A stretch of DNA of 21,308 nucleotides from a virus. Under the pieces are notes generated by a model. The model ran no database searches. It was not told where the DNA came from and saw nothing but the letters and a program-made list of their open reading frames with translations. Made by a program: the position numbers and the translations under genes. The stretch spans positions 1-21,308 of IMG/VR virus record IMGVR_UViG_3300006037_000046, one strand, 5' to 3'. Below are positions 8,501 through 15,972 of this stretch, one piece after another. Positions within the stretch are counted from its first letter, which is position 1. Every line of letters starts with the position of its first letter.

Positions 8501-9545
8501 TTTGCTTTTCTTCACCTTTGACTTCATGAATCACATTCACTGGTCGTCCAGCTTTCAGGTTTTCTGTGGCATGGTTTAGGTTTTTAAGATGGTTATTTTG
8601 CTGCACTGGGGCGGCTGACTTTACAGGACTTGCAGCATCGTCAAATTCCATCCGATTGACTGCCAGCGCACTTTGCACCACCGTTGCTTTCTGATCTACA
8701 TCCTTATTTAATGTCTCAAGTTCTTGCTGAATTTGCTTATCCGCATAATGCGAATAGCCACGTGCTGCACCAAACAACAAGGCATTTAATGCAAGGTCAG
8801 TTCCAATACTTTGACCAGTGACTTGATACTCTTTGGCTTGTTTGTCGTAACCCCCTGATTGAAGTATTCCCCCGCTTGCCGCTTGCCCTGCGGTGGATAA
8901 AGCAGTTGCGCCACCAATCGATAAAGCGGCATCTTTTGCTACACCACCAACACCTTTTAAGCCGTATGAAATCGGCAATACCGTTGATACCGCAGCAACA
9001 CCACCATCCACCAAAGCCACCTTTGCAGCCGTGCCGCTATCCACGCCTTTATTGGTCAAGTCAGTGTATTTATAATTGGTTTCGGACGTGCCTGTTAATG
9101 CGGCCGATCCAACTACGCCACCGCCCAAACTACCAATTAACGCACGAGTTGCATAATCACCAACACCAAAGCCAATCTGACCTATAGTGCCTGTGTTCTG
9201 CTTATCCTCTAATTTCTCAACTGCGCCCAGAATAAGCTCATTTCGAGCATCATCCTTTCGATCTAAATACTCACCTGGACTTTCTTTTCGCACATCCAAT
9301 GGCTTAGAAAAATCATCTTCATCATTGATTGAATAAGTTAAGTGATCAATAACACGGTCAATCGGTGCTGCCAATGTATCCGCCGCTTTAGCAAAGCCTG
9401 CCGCTGCACCACGCAAAGGACTTGAAGCTGCACCATCAAACAAGCCAACTTCTTTTTTAACAGGCGGCATCTGTTTAAGCGGCTTCTTCTGCAATTCTTC
9501 AATTGCTAAGGTTTCATCATCGGCAAAGTCATTAAACCAAGTCAT
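5571..9545 (-). CDS. Polyvalent virion protein: transglycosylase + ddrB/ParB-like + GNAT-like + metallopeptidase
   Basis: A 1324-residue protein where T7-like phages place gp16. Residues 120-260 are Gly/Ala-rich and hydrophobic, perhaps membrane-active. Residues 360-495 are a lytic transglycosylase fold with catalytic glutamate E386 (HIETGGSF), then HGLFQI. Residues 556-700 match the ddrB-like ParB domain (YPAELQPRDRTRAAS; SDGAPIIG; VVESGNGRTLA). Residues 975-1085 look like a GNAT acetyltransferase, with NERGTGKGSNLM and FYKKFGF. Residues 1120-1190 are a zinc metallopeptidase, HELGH at 1125-1129, with E1183 (FAETFEQYL) a possible third ligand. A charged helix closes the protein. The ATG at 9545 overlaps the preceding TGA (ATGA); an upstream TTG is disfavoured. 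The virion probably delivers it, to open peptidoglycan and then act on host targets; this is inference. Confidence 0.85.
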   Translation of the reverse strand: MTWFNDFADDETLAIEELQKKPLKQMPPVKKEVGLFDGAASSPLRGAAAGFAKAADTLAAPIDRVIDHLTYSINDEDDFSKPLDVRKESPGEYLDRKDDARNELILGAVEKLEDKQNTGTIGQIGFGVGDYATRALIGSLGGGVVGSAALTGTSETNYKYTDLTNKGVDSGTAAKVALVDGGVAAVSTVLPISYGLKGVGGVAKDAALSIGGATALSTAGQAASGGILQSGGYDKQAKEYQVTGQSIGTDLALNALLFGAARGYSHYADKQIQQELETLNKDVDQKATVVQSALAVNRMEFDDAASPVKSAAPVQQNNHLKNLNHATENLKAGRPVNVIHEVKGEEKQKPVNYESMALPTNAKTIARKAQQEGIDPSVALTISHIETGGSFSHTAKNPTSTAHGLFQILNKTWKGQGGGDRTNVDEQIKQGLKHIKNANASMRKSLGREPVAHEQYLGHLLGPGVAAKVLKADPNARLIDVVRKYDSENANAIVNNNGMSGLTVGQAIGKWQTKWNSLSSRYGGNGTSTAVGMDGSSYDVAAEIRPLSELITSNDALYGVNPNYPAELQPRDRTRAASRQQIESMANDLRPEWLADSPKLSDGAPIIGLDGVVESGNGRTLAIGKAYAEGKADAYLKMVNDYAATRGMDISGIDQPVLVRTRLTDTDRVQFTKLANEADVAQFSAPERAKTDVDRLPDASLINVNNDGSINLDQSMGFVRGFIDQLPQSERANMQTPDGRLSQDGKRRIETALAQNTYGDGNLVARLSENLDDDSKNVLNALLRASPQLSQLGGLVKQGGRHANTIATDLAQAAQKLSDIKASGQTVRDYLDQGQLIDDGLSVGARDFLNVFDANKRSVKAIGEHIQSKIDEIDSMGDPRQGSLFGEELTQVKSVQDQIVEMLSNSSKYGADYINDAAKVAASVYHSTAKKMGITADELFARFPMRIADLDQSNSTYKQSTLERQEVDAENPNIYHQSKSGVQSLDDFEKQAKEIGVAVSVHENGDIITLSKIVVSQNERGTGKGSNLMQQLIDYADANSKHIALTPSGDFGGNVSKLKAFYKKFGFVENKGKNKVFQTWETMYRESADKTLHQDGTRGSITFSPAKDGSTITLNKDADFSTFVHELGHHFLEMHMQLKEQGALPQNLSKDMDVVMDWAGLSGAKFKDLTPEQSLNLHEKFAETFEQYLSSGNAPTPELKDVFNRFKSWMIQAYKTLQSLIMQTPRAELSQDIVAVMDSMLGAEQVRVTSLFDDVLEGDAVANTIMQNPDQHISVTRYDPDGNAEEITMTLRERLDELEAEAKQAEQDTLATQTAISCALQFGE

Positions 9546-11578
9546 TTCGTAACCCCATGCATTTTGACACGCCAAATAGCATTATCTTTGATGAGTTTCT
9601 GCCCCTGCTCATTGATTAAATCATATTGAATTTCGCCCTTATCTGACGGCTTGCCCTGAACCAATCGGAAACCTTGAAGGTCTGATACACTAATGCCTGT
9701 CTGCTCTGAAATTCTGGCATAACCATCTTCTAATCGATTCTCAAACTTTTCATCTGACATGCCATAAGGTTTCGTTACTTTCCAACTTGACGTTTTGACA
9801 CCACGATAATTACGATAATCATCAGGCTGGTTATAAACCCCACCTGTTGCCATTTCTAAAGCAGTTTTTAGAATGTTTTTATCAGGGTTAGCATCTTTTG
9901 TTGTGTGACTAAAACCACGCTCAGCCATCGTATCAGCATAAATTGCTTTAAATGTTTCATAGGCTGTATTCGCTTTTTCACCTTGTAAAGTATTCCCAGC
10001 ATAAACGGTGAATTTCTGCCGCATGATGTCCTCTTTCGGCATCATTAATTGCTTGTTTTTAAGCAGATCTGTTCCAGTTAAAATTGACTCCGCCACATCA
10101 CGACCATCAGAAGAAATAAAGCCTTTTGCCCTTGCCATTCCTGCCGCAATGTAGTTTTTATTGCCACCGCCAAGCTGCTCTAATGTCGCACCCCAAATTT
10201 TATTACCACCTGCAATACCTTTGCTTTGGTTGACCAATGCCGCAATAAAATCAAGTTTCTTATCAGCCGGCATTGCATCAAATGCTTTTTTAGCTTCAGG
10301 TAAATCTTCAGTAGAGATTGGCTTAATAGATAAATTTTCATCCTTCAAAGCCGCCTGTTTTGTGGCATTGCCGATGATCTTTTTTACAACACTTTGCGGA
10401 TTGGCTTTTAACTCTGCACCAGTGATTGAATTAACTTCTAAACCGACTTCACGTACCGCTTGATTCGGGTTTTCTTTAATTGTTTTGAGCTTTTCGTCAT
10501 AAATGGACTGATATACCCCGAATATTTTGTTTTCAGTCACAGGGTCATTTGATGTCGTGTTTTTAGAGTTTGCCTTTTGTGTGTTTAATCGCTTTAGCAT
10601 TTCAGGCGTGGATAAATTGCTAAACTTTTGAAAATTGCCCGAATGCTGTTTATAAAACTCATACTCGCTTTCGTACTCAGTACCTTTAACTGCTACACCA
10701 ACATCTGTCGAATAAGCATCATCGAGCGCACGACCTGTCAGCACTTGCGATTTATATTGATTAAATACCGTCCCTGCGCTCTGCACACGCTCATTTTCAA
10801 CCACTTGCGCACGATGATTCAAAGCTTCAATGCGGCTTGTAATTGTGGATTTAAACGAATGGATTGTCTGCCCATCAAGGCTGTTGAACTTACTATCAGG
10901 CTTATCTAATTCCGCATAAATCTTCTGCAAGCCTTGAATATCTGCCTTTTGAGTTGAAGTAAGAATGCTCTCATTTATAGTATTTATACTTTGGTTTTGC
11001 TTATACTCTTTTGCGTATTCCAGTGCTTCGCTAGGAGATAGATATTTTTTACTTGCCTGAATAGTCTCTCCAGCATACTGATCTGCCATATCCGAGTTTT
11101 TCATTTTGGCAAGATTATCTAATGTGAGTTTTGCACTTGTCCGCGCTGTATCCGCTTCGGTTTTTTGACCAATATCATAAAATGAACTGATCTGACGATT
11201 ACCAAAATCAGTAAACTTAGGCGCAAAGTCCTTTCTCACTGACTCAGGTATTTGTGACAAGGATTCATCCAAACGTTTTGCAAAATCCGTACTGAACTCA
11301 CGGTCAATTACAGTCGCATCTTCCCCCGATGCAACACGTTGACGGTATTCACCAGCCATGTTCTCAATATCAAGACTGAAACTGCTTGCGACCGTCGCCC
11401 CTTGCAGTCGATCTTTTTCATTTTGTTCTTGTTTGCGTTGCTGTGCAACCTGACCAGCCACTTGACCAATATTCTGCAAAGCTCCTGCAATCATCTGACC
11501 AGTTTGATTCTGTGGCATTTGGATACGTTCAACCTGTGGCATAGATTGACCGAAATTGCCCATAGGAATTTTAGCCAT
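9542..11578 (-). CDS. Internal virion protein, T7 gp15-like by position
   Basis: A 678-residue helical protein with no signal peptide or membrane helix. It begins MAKIPMGNFGQSMPQ, then has a Gln-rich segment (GQVAGQVAQQRKQEQNEKD) and long amphipathic helices. The C-terminal part contains YGMSDEKFENRLEDGYARI, a form common in ejection proteins placed between a gp14-like and a gp16-like gene. The order gp14-like, this gene, transglycosylase protein matches the T7 ejectosome order 14-15-16, and the length is close to gp15 (about 750). The ATG at 11578 overlaps the previous stop as TAATG, with a G-rich ribosome site just upstream; a GTG at 11587 would also fit but is less likely. The inferred role is a periplasmic conduit subunit for DNA ejection. 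The residue-level match to gp15 is not obvious to me. Confidence 0.68.
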   Translation of the reverse strand: MAKIPMGNFGQSMPQVERIQMPQNQTGQMIAGALQNIGQVAGQVAQQRKQEQNEKDRLQGATVASSFSLDIENMAGEYRQRVASGEDATVIDREFSTDFAKRLDESLSQIPESVRKDFAPKFTDFGNRQISSFYDIGQKTEADTARTSAKLTLDNLAKMKNSDMADQYAGETIQASKKYLSPSEALEYAKEYKQNQSINTINESILTSTQKADIQGLQKIYAELDKPDSKFNSLDGQTIHSFKSTITSRIEALNHRAQVVENERVQSAGTVFNQYKSQVLTGRALDDAYSTDVGVAVKGTEYESEYEFYKQHSGNFQKFSNLSTPEMLKRLNTQKANSKNTTSNDPVTENKIFGVYQSIYDEKLKTIKENPNQAVREVGLEVNSITGAELKANPQSVVKKIIGNATKQAALKDENLSIKPISTEDLPEAKKAFDAMPADKKLDFIAALVNQSKGIAGGNKIWGATLEQLGGGNKNYIAAGMARAKGFISSDGRDVAESILTGTDLLKNKQLMMPKEDIMRQKFTVYAGNTLQGEKANTAYETFKAIYADTMAERGFSHTTKDANPDKNILKTALEMATGGVYNQPDDYRNYRGVKTSSWKVTKPYGMSDEKFENRLEDGYARISEQTGISVSDLQGFRLVQGKPSDKGEIQYDLINEQGQKLIKDNAIWRVKMHGVTK

Positions 11579-12039
11579 TATTTCCACCCCCCACCAGTTG
11601 AGCCTTTATTATTCTGAGAGAGTGAGCTATAACCACTTGCACCAGCAGATACGGTATTTAAGGCACCAGTTGCAGCAGCAGTACCAGCATTGTTTTTATG
11701 CACGCTCGCTTCCGCTTTTAAGCGTTGAGAAGAATTATATCCAGTGACCTCTGCCATTGCCGCATCATAGTTGCCTGCTTGCTCAATTGAATCATTGATG
11801 ACAATGGACGTACCCTCATTTACATCAAGCCCATTACCAGCCGCAGCCGCACGTGCGGCGGATTGTGCTTTCCCTTTTTCCTTTCGGATGCGTTCCGCCT
11901 CAAGACGACCACGCGCTTTTACAGCATCAGCATCTGCTTCCGCTTGTTCGCCAGCAGCTTTATTATTCTGATAGCTTGAATATCCAGTGATTGCCGCACT
12001 CACAACCGTTGCGGCAACTGCAACATAAGCCATGCTCAT
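11578..12039 (-). CDS. Virion core / DNA-ejection protein, gp14-like
   Basis: A 153-residue Ala-rich protein. Residues 3-20 (MAYVAVAATVVSAAITGY) form a hydrophobic helix, followed by a long charged helix (about 28-65) and the signature GKAQSAARAAAAGNGLDVNEG (57-77, cited in part), which recurs in gp14-like virion core proteins. The C-terminus is Gly/Ser/Ala-rich and ends GSTGGGWK. In T7, gp14 enters the outer membrane during ejection, and the N-terminal helix here fits such a role. The ATG at 12039 overlaps the preceding TGA (ATGA); a second ATG two codons later could also serve. Position directly before two larger ejection proteins supports the call. Confidence 0.75.
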   Translation of the reverse strand: MSMAYVAVAATVVSAAITGYSSYQNNKAAGEQAEADADAVKARGRLEAERIRKEKGKAQSAARAAAAGNGLDVNEGTSIVINDSIEQAGNYDAAMAEVTGYNSSQRLKAEASVHKNNAGTAAATGALNTVSAGASGYSSLSQNNKGSTGGGWK

Positions 12040-12545
12040 GCAATAAACTCCTTATCTTGATATCCAATACTCGCTAGGAAATTATCAATTTCACTTTCAG
12101 GAATAGTTAGATCATCTTCTAGCTTTTCAGTATTGGTTTCATTTAACGTATTTGGATGGATGGTTAGCCAAGAGCTATCTTCATGAAAATATCCAATTCG
12201 CTTAGTCCCTGCTTTAGACAGCATGACTTGACCAGCATATACATCCTTAATGCCATCTTCGGTAATCAGTGAAACTGCACCTTTAAGTAAGATATTAAAA
12301 TGCTCGGTACTGTGCATTTTGCTAATAACCAACGTTCTAGCTTTAGCATCCATCTGACGCATGTAAACATCAGGGCCAAAGTGGTGCTTTACAGGTGGAA
12401 TTACTTCATCAATCTGATTTTCTTTAATCCCTGCTACAAAGTAATTTTGAATCTTTTTAACCACTTCGATATACGTTCTACGCTCAGGATTGTCTAAAAT
12501 TTGCTTTAATAAATCAGTGTTATCTTGCTGAATAATATCGCTCAC
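12036..12545 (-). CDS. Cupin-like phage protein between tail and ejection genes
   Basis: A 169-residue protein whose middle (about 53-130) reads as one cupin beta-roll: HHFGPDVYMRQM, then VISKMHSTEHFNILLKG (74-89), EDGIKDVYAG, AGTKRIGYF and SSWLTIHP. H78 and H82 lie in the first cupin motif, and H121 and H130 are further candidate ligands. I recall similar small proteins next to acetyltransferase genes in podoviral tail modules, with no known function. The N-terminal 50 residues and acidic C-terminal 40 are helical and unrecognised. The start is GTG (12545-12543), overlapping the TGA of the acetyltransferase gene as GTGA. A structural or assembly role is as likely as an enzymatic one. Confidence 0.6.
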   Translation of the reverse strand: MSDIIQQDNTDLLKQILDNPERRTYIEVVKKIQNYFVAGIKENQIDEVIPPVKHHFGPDVYMRQMDAKARTLVISKMHSTEHFNILLKGAVSLITEDGIKDVYAGQVMLSKAGTKRIGYFHEDSSWLTIHPNTLNETNTEKLEDDLTIPESEIDNFLASIGYQDKEFIA

Positions 12546-12997
12546 GCTTTTAACTCCAAATCCAAAACAGTGCCGTATTGCTTAAACCCAAAACTTTCAT
12601 ACAGTCGAACGCATGATTGAGATTCAACACCAGTCGTTGTACCGCATTGGATACGACTTGCCCCCATAGCAGCCGCCCAACCAATGAACGCCTGAATAAG
12701 CATCTGTGCTGCACGTGATTTACGATACTCAGGAACGACATACAACACATCATCAAAAGCAATCTTGATGTCATTGAACCAATCACCACCGATACGGCCA
12801 ACAAAACCGCCAATGATCTGCTCATTTAGTTCAACTAGAAAGATCACCCCGCCGCCTTTGATCAAGTAAGTGAAATGCTTGGCTGCATTTTCCGCAAGAT
12901 ATGGACGGTTTTGATAATTAGGGGCTTCTTTTATAAACTCACTCCCCAATTCAACCATGACAGAAACATCGGAAAGTGTTGCTGCACGTATTTTCAT
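12542..12997 (-). CDS. GNAT-family N-acetyltransferase
   Basis: A complete 151-residue GNAT domain. MKIRAATLSDVSVMVELGSEF (1-21, cited in part) is the usual first strand and helix. Motif A runs DVLYVVPEYRKSRAAQMLI (83-101), where RKSRAA occupies the acetyl-CoA pyrophosphate loop, though it lacks the canonical glycines. Motif B is LYESFGFKQYG (132-142). The substrate is unknown. Stand-alone GNAT genes occur among podoviral tail genes, and their purpose there is unsettled. The start lies 2 nt after the tail tubular protein B stop, and the end overlaps the cupin-like gene, so all three are probably translated together. The missing glycines in the pyrophosphate loop could mean altered cofactor binding. 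Confidence 0.85.
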   Translation of the reverse strand: MKIRAATLSDVSVMVELGSEFIKEAPNYQNRPYLAENAAKHFTYLIKGGGVIFLVELNEQIIGGFVGRIGGDWFNDIKIAFDDVLYVVPEYRKSRAAQMLIQAFIGWAAAMGASRIQCGTTTGVESQSCVRLYESFGFKQYGTVLDLELKA

Positions 12998-12999
12998 GG

Positions 13000-15069
13000 C
13001 TATTTCTCATTGATTGACAATTGCATAGTGATAGCTTGCAAGTGAAACGGCAGAGGTTTGTTGTGTGAAATGATTAACGGCATTTTATGCAAATCCTCCC
13101 AATGCCCTCCCTCGTGTAAATGATAGCCAGTGTGCGGCTTTCTTGGGTCGAGTGGATTATCGTCAAAAGTAAACAGTTCAATCATTTCACCGTTGATTTC
13201 AGGGGCAATCGTCTTATTAAAAAAGAATGCGATTCGATCAATTTTTGCTTTGTGCATCATTGTAGATAACGGTGCTTGAGTTAGCTCAGGTGGGAAAAGC
13301 TCAACGATGCATTCGATAGTTTCACCAAAGCTAATCTCTTGACCTGCCACGTCTTGAAACGTCATTGTCGAGCCGTTATCTACAAATCCAATCTCATAAA
13401 TAGCTTCACCCTCTAGCTGATAAACCGCAATATCACTAAGGTAAGGCGCACCCTTACTCACAGTGTTTGTGAGTGGTGTAATATTGCGCTGTGAATCAGT
13501 GTATGCGTCGAAAGATAGCTCTTCCAAGCAAACTGCGGTGTTACGCTTAATCAGCATAAATGAACGATCTGCACCGAGTTGCGTAGGCATTGAACACATG
13601 CTCTTTACTTCGCCACCAAAATCATGCTGCGCCCATGCAACTACTTCTTGATCACGATTGAACGTTATTGATGCAACCCTACCATCGCCAAGAACACACC
13701 AAACCAAGTTTTCAGGCTCTTGCTGATATGAGATTTCATTCACACCTTTGTGTAATTCACCAATATGAGAGGACAAAGAACTGATTTCAGGAGAAACTAA
13801 TCCATCGACTTCAAAGCGATATGTCAAAGCACGTACACGTTCACCGCCACGCTGCACGAATAGCAACTCATTACCGACTCGTTCAGGGCGCGTAATAGGA
13901 TAAACACCGTATGCACTATGCTCATTGATGTTTACTGTTGTCGGCGTTAATGCGCCATCGGAATCAACCATGTATTCACCGCCTGACGTTAAACAAACCA
14001 CGCCACGCTGTGCCTCCAAGAATAAAATGCTATTAGCTAATCCTGAAGCTGAAACGATACTAAATGCATCTGCATCTTCTGTGGTTTCAAGAAAATCACC
14101 ATTATTACCAACTGCACTAAACCAAATTTTATTAGGCGCTTTCTTGGTATTTGCTATAACTAATCGTTGTTTATAGAACGTACAGCAACGTGGATACCCA
14201 TTTTCAGCATTAAAAGCTGGTGGAATAATTCCCCAAGAGCGTTCGATTGCCAAAATATCAGCATCTAATTTTCTAAGAATCTCCCCTTGCACCTCATCAG
14301 CATTAATAAATTTAGTAATTCGCAGTATGCCGCCATTCACTTCAATGTAATTGCCTACATCTGCCGCTGAAAATACAGCACTTGTTTCCGCAGTTGTTAA
14401 TATCCAGTCTAACGTTTCTGTGTCGGGTTGCTTATTGGTATTACCACGCAATGCTTGATAATACGCCCCCAAATATGCAACAACATCACCTGTCAAATAC
14501 ACTTGTATGTTGTCCCAATCACTTGTTGCATTTAATTTAAATGAAATAAAAGCCCCTAAATCCTTGCCCGACGGCTTGCCTTTTCGGAATGGATAACGCG
14601 CACTCTCTGAATCTGTAGGTGCATGTGTGTATGCAAATTGATTGATCTGCCAATCTGCAAAACTAGGATTACAAGAAACTTTCTGCACGGGTAAATCGCT
14701 ATGCGTCATGAACATTTCATAGCGATATTGTACAAACTGAATGTCAGAGATTTGTTCATCGGTATAAGGTGTCACAACGGATGCAATGATTAAGTTGGTT
14801 CGGGGATTAAAGACTTCTAACAGCAACGGCTTCAAAATTAGCATGAATGAACTTTCAGAATTCACAATGAATGGAATGATGCGCACCGCCCCTGCTTGCT
14901 CACTTAAAAACAAAGTACCTGGTCTTTTTCGCACCCCACCCTCAACCAATGGAATTACATTTTTTAAGGTCTTTGCACCATTGCCATATTGCTGAATATC
15001 AGTACGTGTATACAGTGCTGGAGCTAACTCCCCCGCACTGAAATTATTCTTCATGATGAACTGTTTCAT
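13000..15069 (-). CDS. Tail tubular protein B (T7 gp12-like nozzle)
   Basis: A 689-residue protein with the family's N-terminal signature: NFSAGELAPALYTR (9-22), YGNGAKTLKNVIPLVEGG (28-45) and RKRPGTLFL (47-55). The central region has the beta-propeller type repeats of gp12, for example RLVIANTKKAPNKIWFS and LLFVQRGGERVRALTY. In the virion six copies form the tail nozzle below the gp11 ring, closing the channel and carrying the tailspikes. The start overlaps the previous stop as TAATG; an in-frame ATG five codons later (MKNNFSAGEL) is a plausible alternative. The length is somewhat under T7 gp12 (794). Confident assignment. Confidence 0.92.
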   Translation of the reverse strand: MKQFIMKNNFSAGELAPALYTRTDIQQYGNGAKTLKNVIPLVEGGVRKRPGTLFLSEQAGAVRIIPFIVNSESSFMLILKPLLLEVFNPRTNLIIASVVTPYTDEQISDIQFVQYRYEMFMTHSDLPVQKVSCNPSFADWQINQFAYTHAPTDSESARYPFRKGKPSGKDLGAFISFKLNATSDWDNIQVYLTGDVVAYLGAYYQALRGNTNKQPDTETLDWILTTAETSAVFSAADVGNYIEVNGGILRITKFINADEVQGEILRKLDADILAIERSWGIIPPAFNAENGYPRCCTFYKQRLVIANTKKAPNKIWFSAVGNNGDFLETTEDADAFSIVSASGLANSILFLEAQRGVVCLTSGGEYMVDSDGALTPTTVNINEHSAYGVYPITRPERVGNELLFVQRGGERVRALTYRFEVDGLVSPEISSLSSHIGELHKGVNEISYQQEPENLVWCVLGDGRVASITFNRDQEVVAWAQHDFGGEVKSMCSMPTQLGADRSFMLIKRNTAVCLEELSFDAYTDSQRNITPLTNTVSKGAPYLSDIAVYQLEGEAIYEIGFVDNGSTMTFQDVAGQEISFGETIECIVELFPPELTQAPLSTMMHKAKIDRIAFFFNKTIAPEINGEMIELFTFDDNPLDPRKPHTGYHLHEGGHWEDLHKMPLIISHNKPLPFHLQAITMQLSINEK

Positions 15070-15632
15070 TAGTTGCGCACCGTCATAAGAGTTGGAACAT
15101 AATCAGCGACAAAGTCTTGCGCTGGACGCTCTTGACCGTTGATAGCGCGTGCTTGCTTCAATAGATTTTGAAGTTTTTGCCATGCACTATCTGCTTCGGT
15201 TTGGCTGCCTGTGATTGGCTTTGCGAGTTTATGAACCAAGTACAACGCCATGCACTCACAAAATAATGAATCCCAAGTCTGTTCGTTATCATTGTCTGAA
15301 ACGTAGACTAAGTTGATCAAATTCGAATTTGCTAGAATATGCCGACCCTCTACTTCGTAAAACTCTTGCCCTGTGTCAATCACTCGTAGGAAATCGTTAG
15401 GCAATGGAAATGCGTGTGAATAGCCAAATGATGGATGCGTCACCACTGGAGCAAGCTGCTCACGTTTACGAGCAAATGACCATGGGTGCATACGCAACAA
15501 TGCTTTACGTGATGAGTCGTAAACCGAAGCACAACGACGTGCATTTTCTGTGTTGTCATCAAAGGATTGAATCGTTTTAGCACCGATCATGCTCAGCGCT
15601 TCATTGCAGATAGATATGCTTGTAGTTGTCAT
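15069..15632 (-). CDS. Tail tubular protein A (T7 gp11-like gatekeeper)
   Basis: A 187-residue protein of the gp11 family: ICNEALSMIGAKTIQSFDD (8-26), then ARRCASVYDSSRKALLRMHPW (31-51, cited in part), LAPVVTHPSFGYSHAFPLP (60-78) and DFLRVID (80-86). It forms the ring joining the portal to the tail nozzle. I set the start at the ATG 15632-15630, preceded by GAGGG at 8 nt. A longer reading from a TTG at 15647 would begin inside a hairpin arm and lack a ribosome site. The hairpin at 15636-15671 covers that GAGGG, so this first gene of the tail module may be regulated at initiation as well as by termination. Stop and next start overlap as TAATG. Confidence 0.92.
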   Translation of the reverse strand: MTTTSISICNEALSMIGAKTIQSFDDNTENARRCASVYDSSRKALLRMHPWSFARKREQLAPVVTHPSFGYSHAFPLPNDFLRVIDTGQEFYEVEGRHILANSNLINLVYVSDNDNEQTWDSLFCECMALYLVHKLAKPITGSQTEADSAWQKLQNLLKQARAINGQERPAQDFVADYVPTLMTVRN

Positions 15633-15635
15633 AGA

Positions 15636-15671
15636 AAAAGCCCTCAAGTTTTAATGATCTTGAAGGCTTTT
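15636..15671 (-). terminator. Hairpin with U-tract before the tail module
   Basis: The arms 15636-15648 and 15659-15671 pair over 13 positions around a 10-nt loop. The one imperfect position is G-U on the minus-strand RNA but C-A on the plus strand, so the structure serves leftward transcripts. On the minus strand UUUUU follows GAGGGC, then the ATG at 15632. The GAGGG is also the ribosome site of tail tubular protein A. Confidence 0.8.
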
Positions 15672-15680
15672 AAGGTTAGG

Positions 15681-15691
15681 TTTGTTGGGTG
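15681..15691 (-). repeat. Boundary motif copy B (CACCCAACAAA)
   Basis: On the minus strand CACCCAACAAA directly abuts the TAA of the Gp49-like gene and continues ACC, ending 9 nt before the hairpin. It is identical over 11 nt to copies at 2767-2777 and 20313-20323. Function unknown. Confidence 0.7.
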
Positions 15692-15919
15692 TTAGCCACG
15701 GAACAAGCGATAGCCTTCCAATTCCCACAATTTGTTTTCTGCAGTTTTTAAAGCGTCCTTGGATGCGTACCCAATACCAAGCTCTTTGCTAAAATTTTCA
15801 GGATTAACTGCTTTTGACATTGCCGTTGCTAGATGAAAGGACCCATCAAGCCATGCATCCGCGCGAACGTATTTAGTCGGTGTTTCACCAAAAGTAAAAT
15901 GCAATTGCACGCGGGCCAA
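15692..15919 (-). CDS. Gp49-like (N4 Gp49 / Sf6 gene 66 family) protein, start uncertain
   Basis: A 75-residue reading whose C-terminal half matches the phage Gp49 family as I know it: VNPENFSKELGIGYASKDAL followed by ENKLWELEGYRL. The family's function is unknown. The start shown is TTG (15919-15917) with AAGGA (15924-15928) 4 nt upstream. The reading frame stays open 16 codons further, to 15967, and those codons read EKAVAPKVTPEQIKEL, which resembles the usual family N-terminus. That stretch has no ATG, GTG or TTG and is closed by a TAA at 15970-15968. The ancestral start therefore seems lost, and the protein is either shortened or begins at a non-standard codon such as the ATT in this extension. 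It follows the capsid gene and is the last gene of the head module. Confidence 0.6.
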   Translation of the reverse strand: MARVQLHFTFGETPTKYVRADAWLDGSFHLATAMSKAVNPENFSKELGIGYASKDALKTAENKLWELEGYRLFRG

Positions 15920-15972
15920 TAATTCCTTAATTTGTTCCGGTGTGACTTTTGGTGCTACTGCTTTCTCTTAAA

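Noticed and set aside
8876-9187. Plus-strand open frame of 103 codons with a His/Gln/Pro-rich product
   Set aside because: It is the reverse of the Gly/Ala-rich hydrophobic segment of the polyvalent protein; composition explains it.
9546-9575. Longer N-terminus for the polyvalent protein from a TTG at 9575
   Set aside because: The ATG at 9545 overlaps the preceding stop as ATGA, the usual junction here, and the extra residues lie inside the upstream gene.
12550-12825. Minus-strand frame of 91 codons overlapping the acetyltransferase gene
   Set aside because: The other frame gives a complete GNAT domain; this one has no recognisable feature.
15633-15647. Longer N-terminus for tail tubular protein A from a TTG at 15647
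   Set aside because: The TTG lies inside a terminator hairpin arm and has no ribosome site, while the ATG at 15632 has GAGGG at 8 nt and fits the family.
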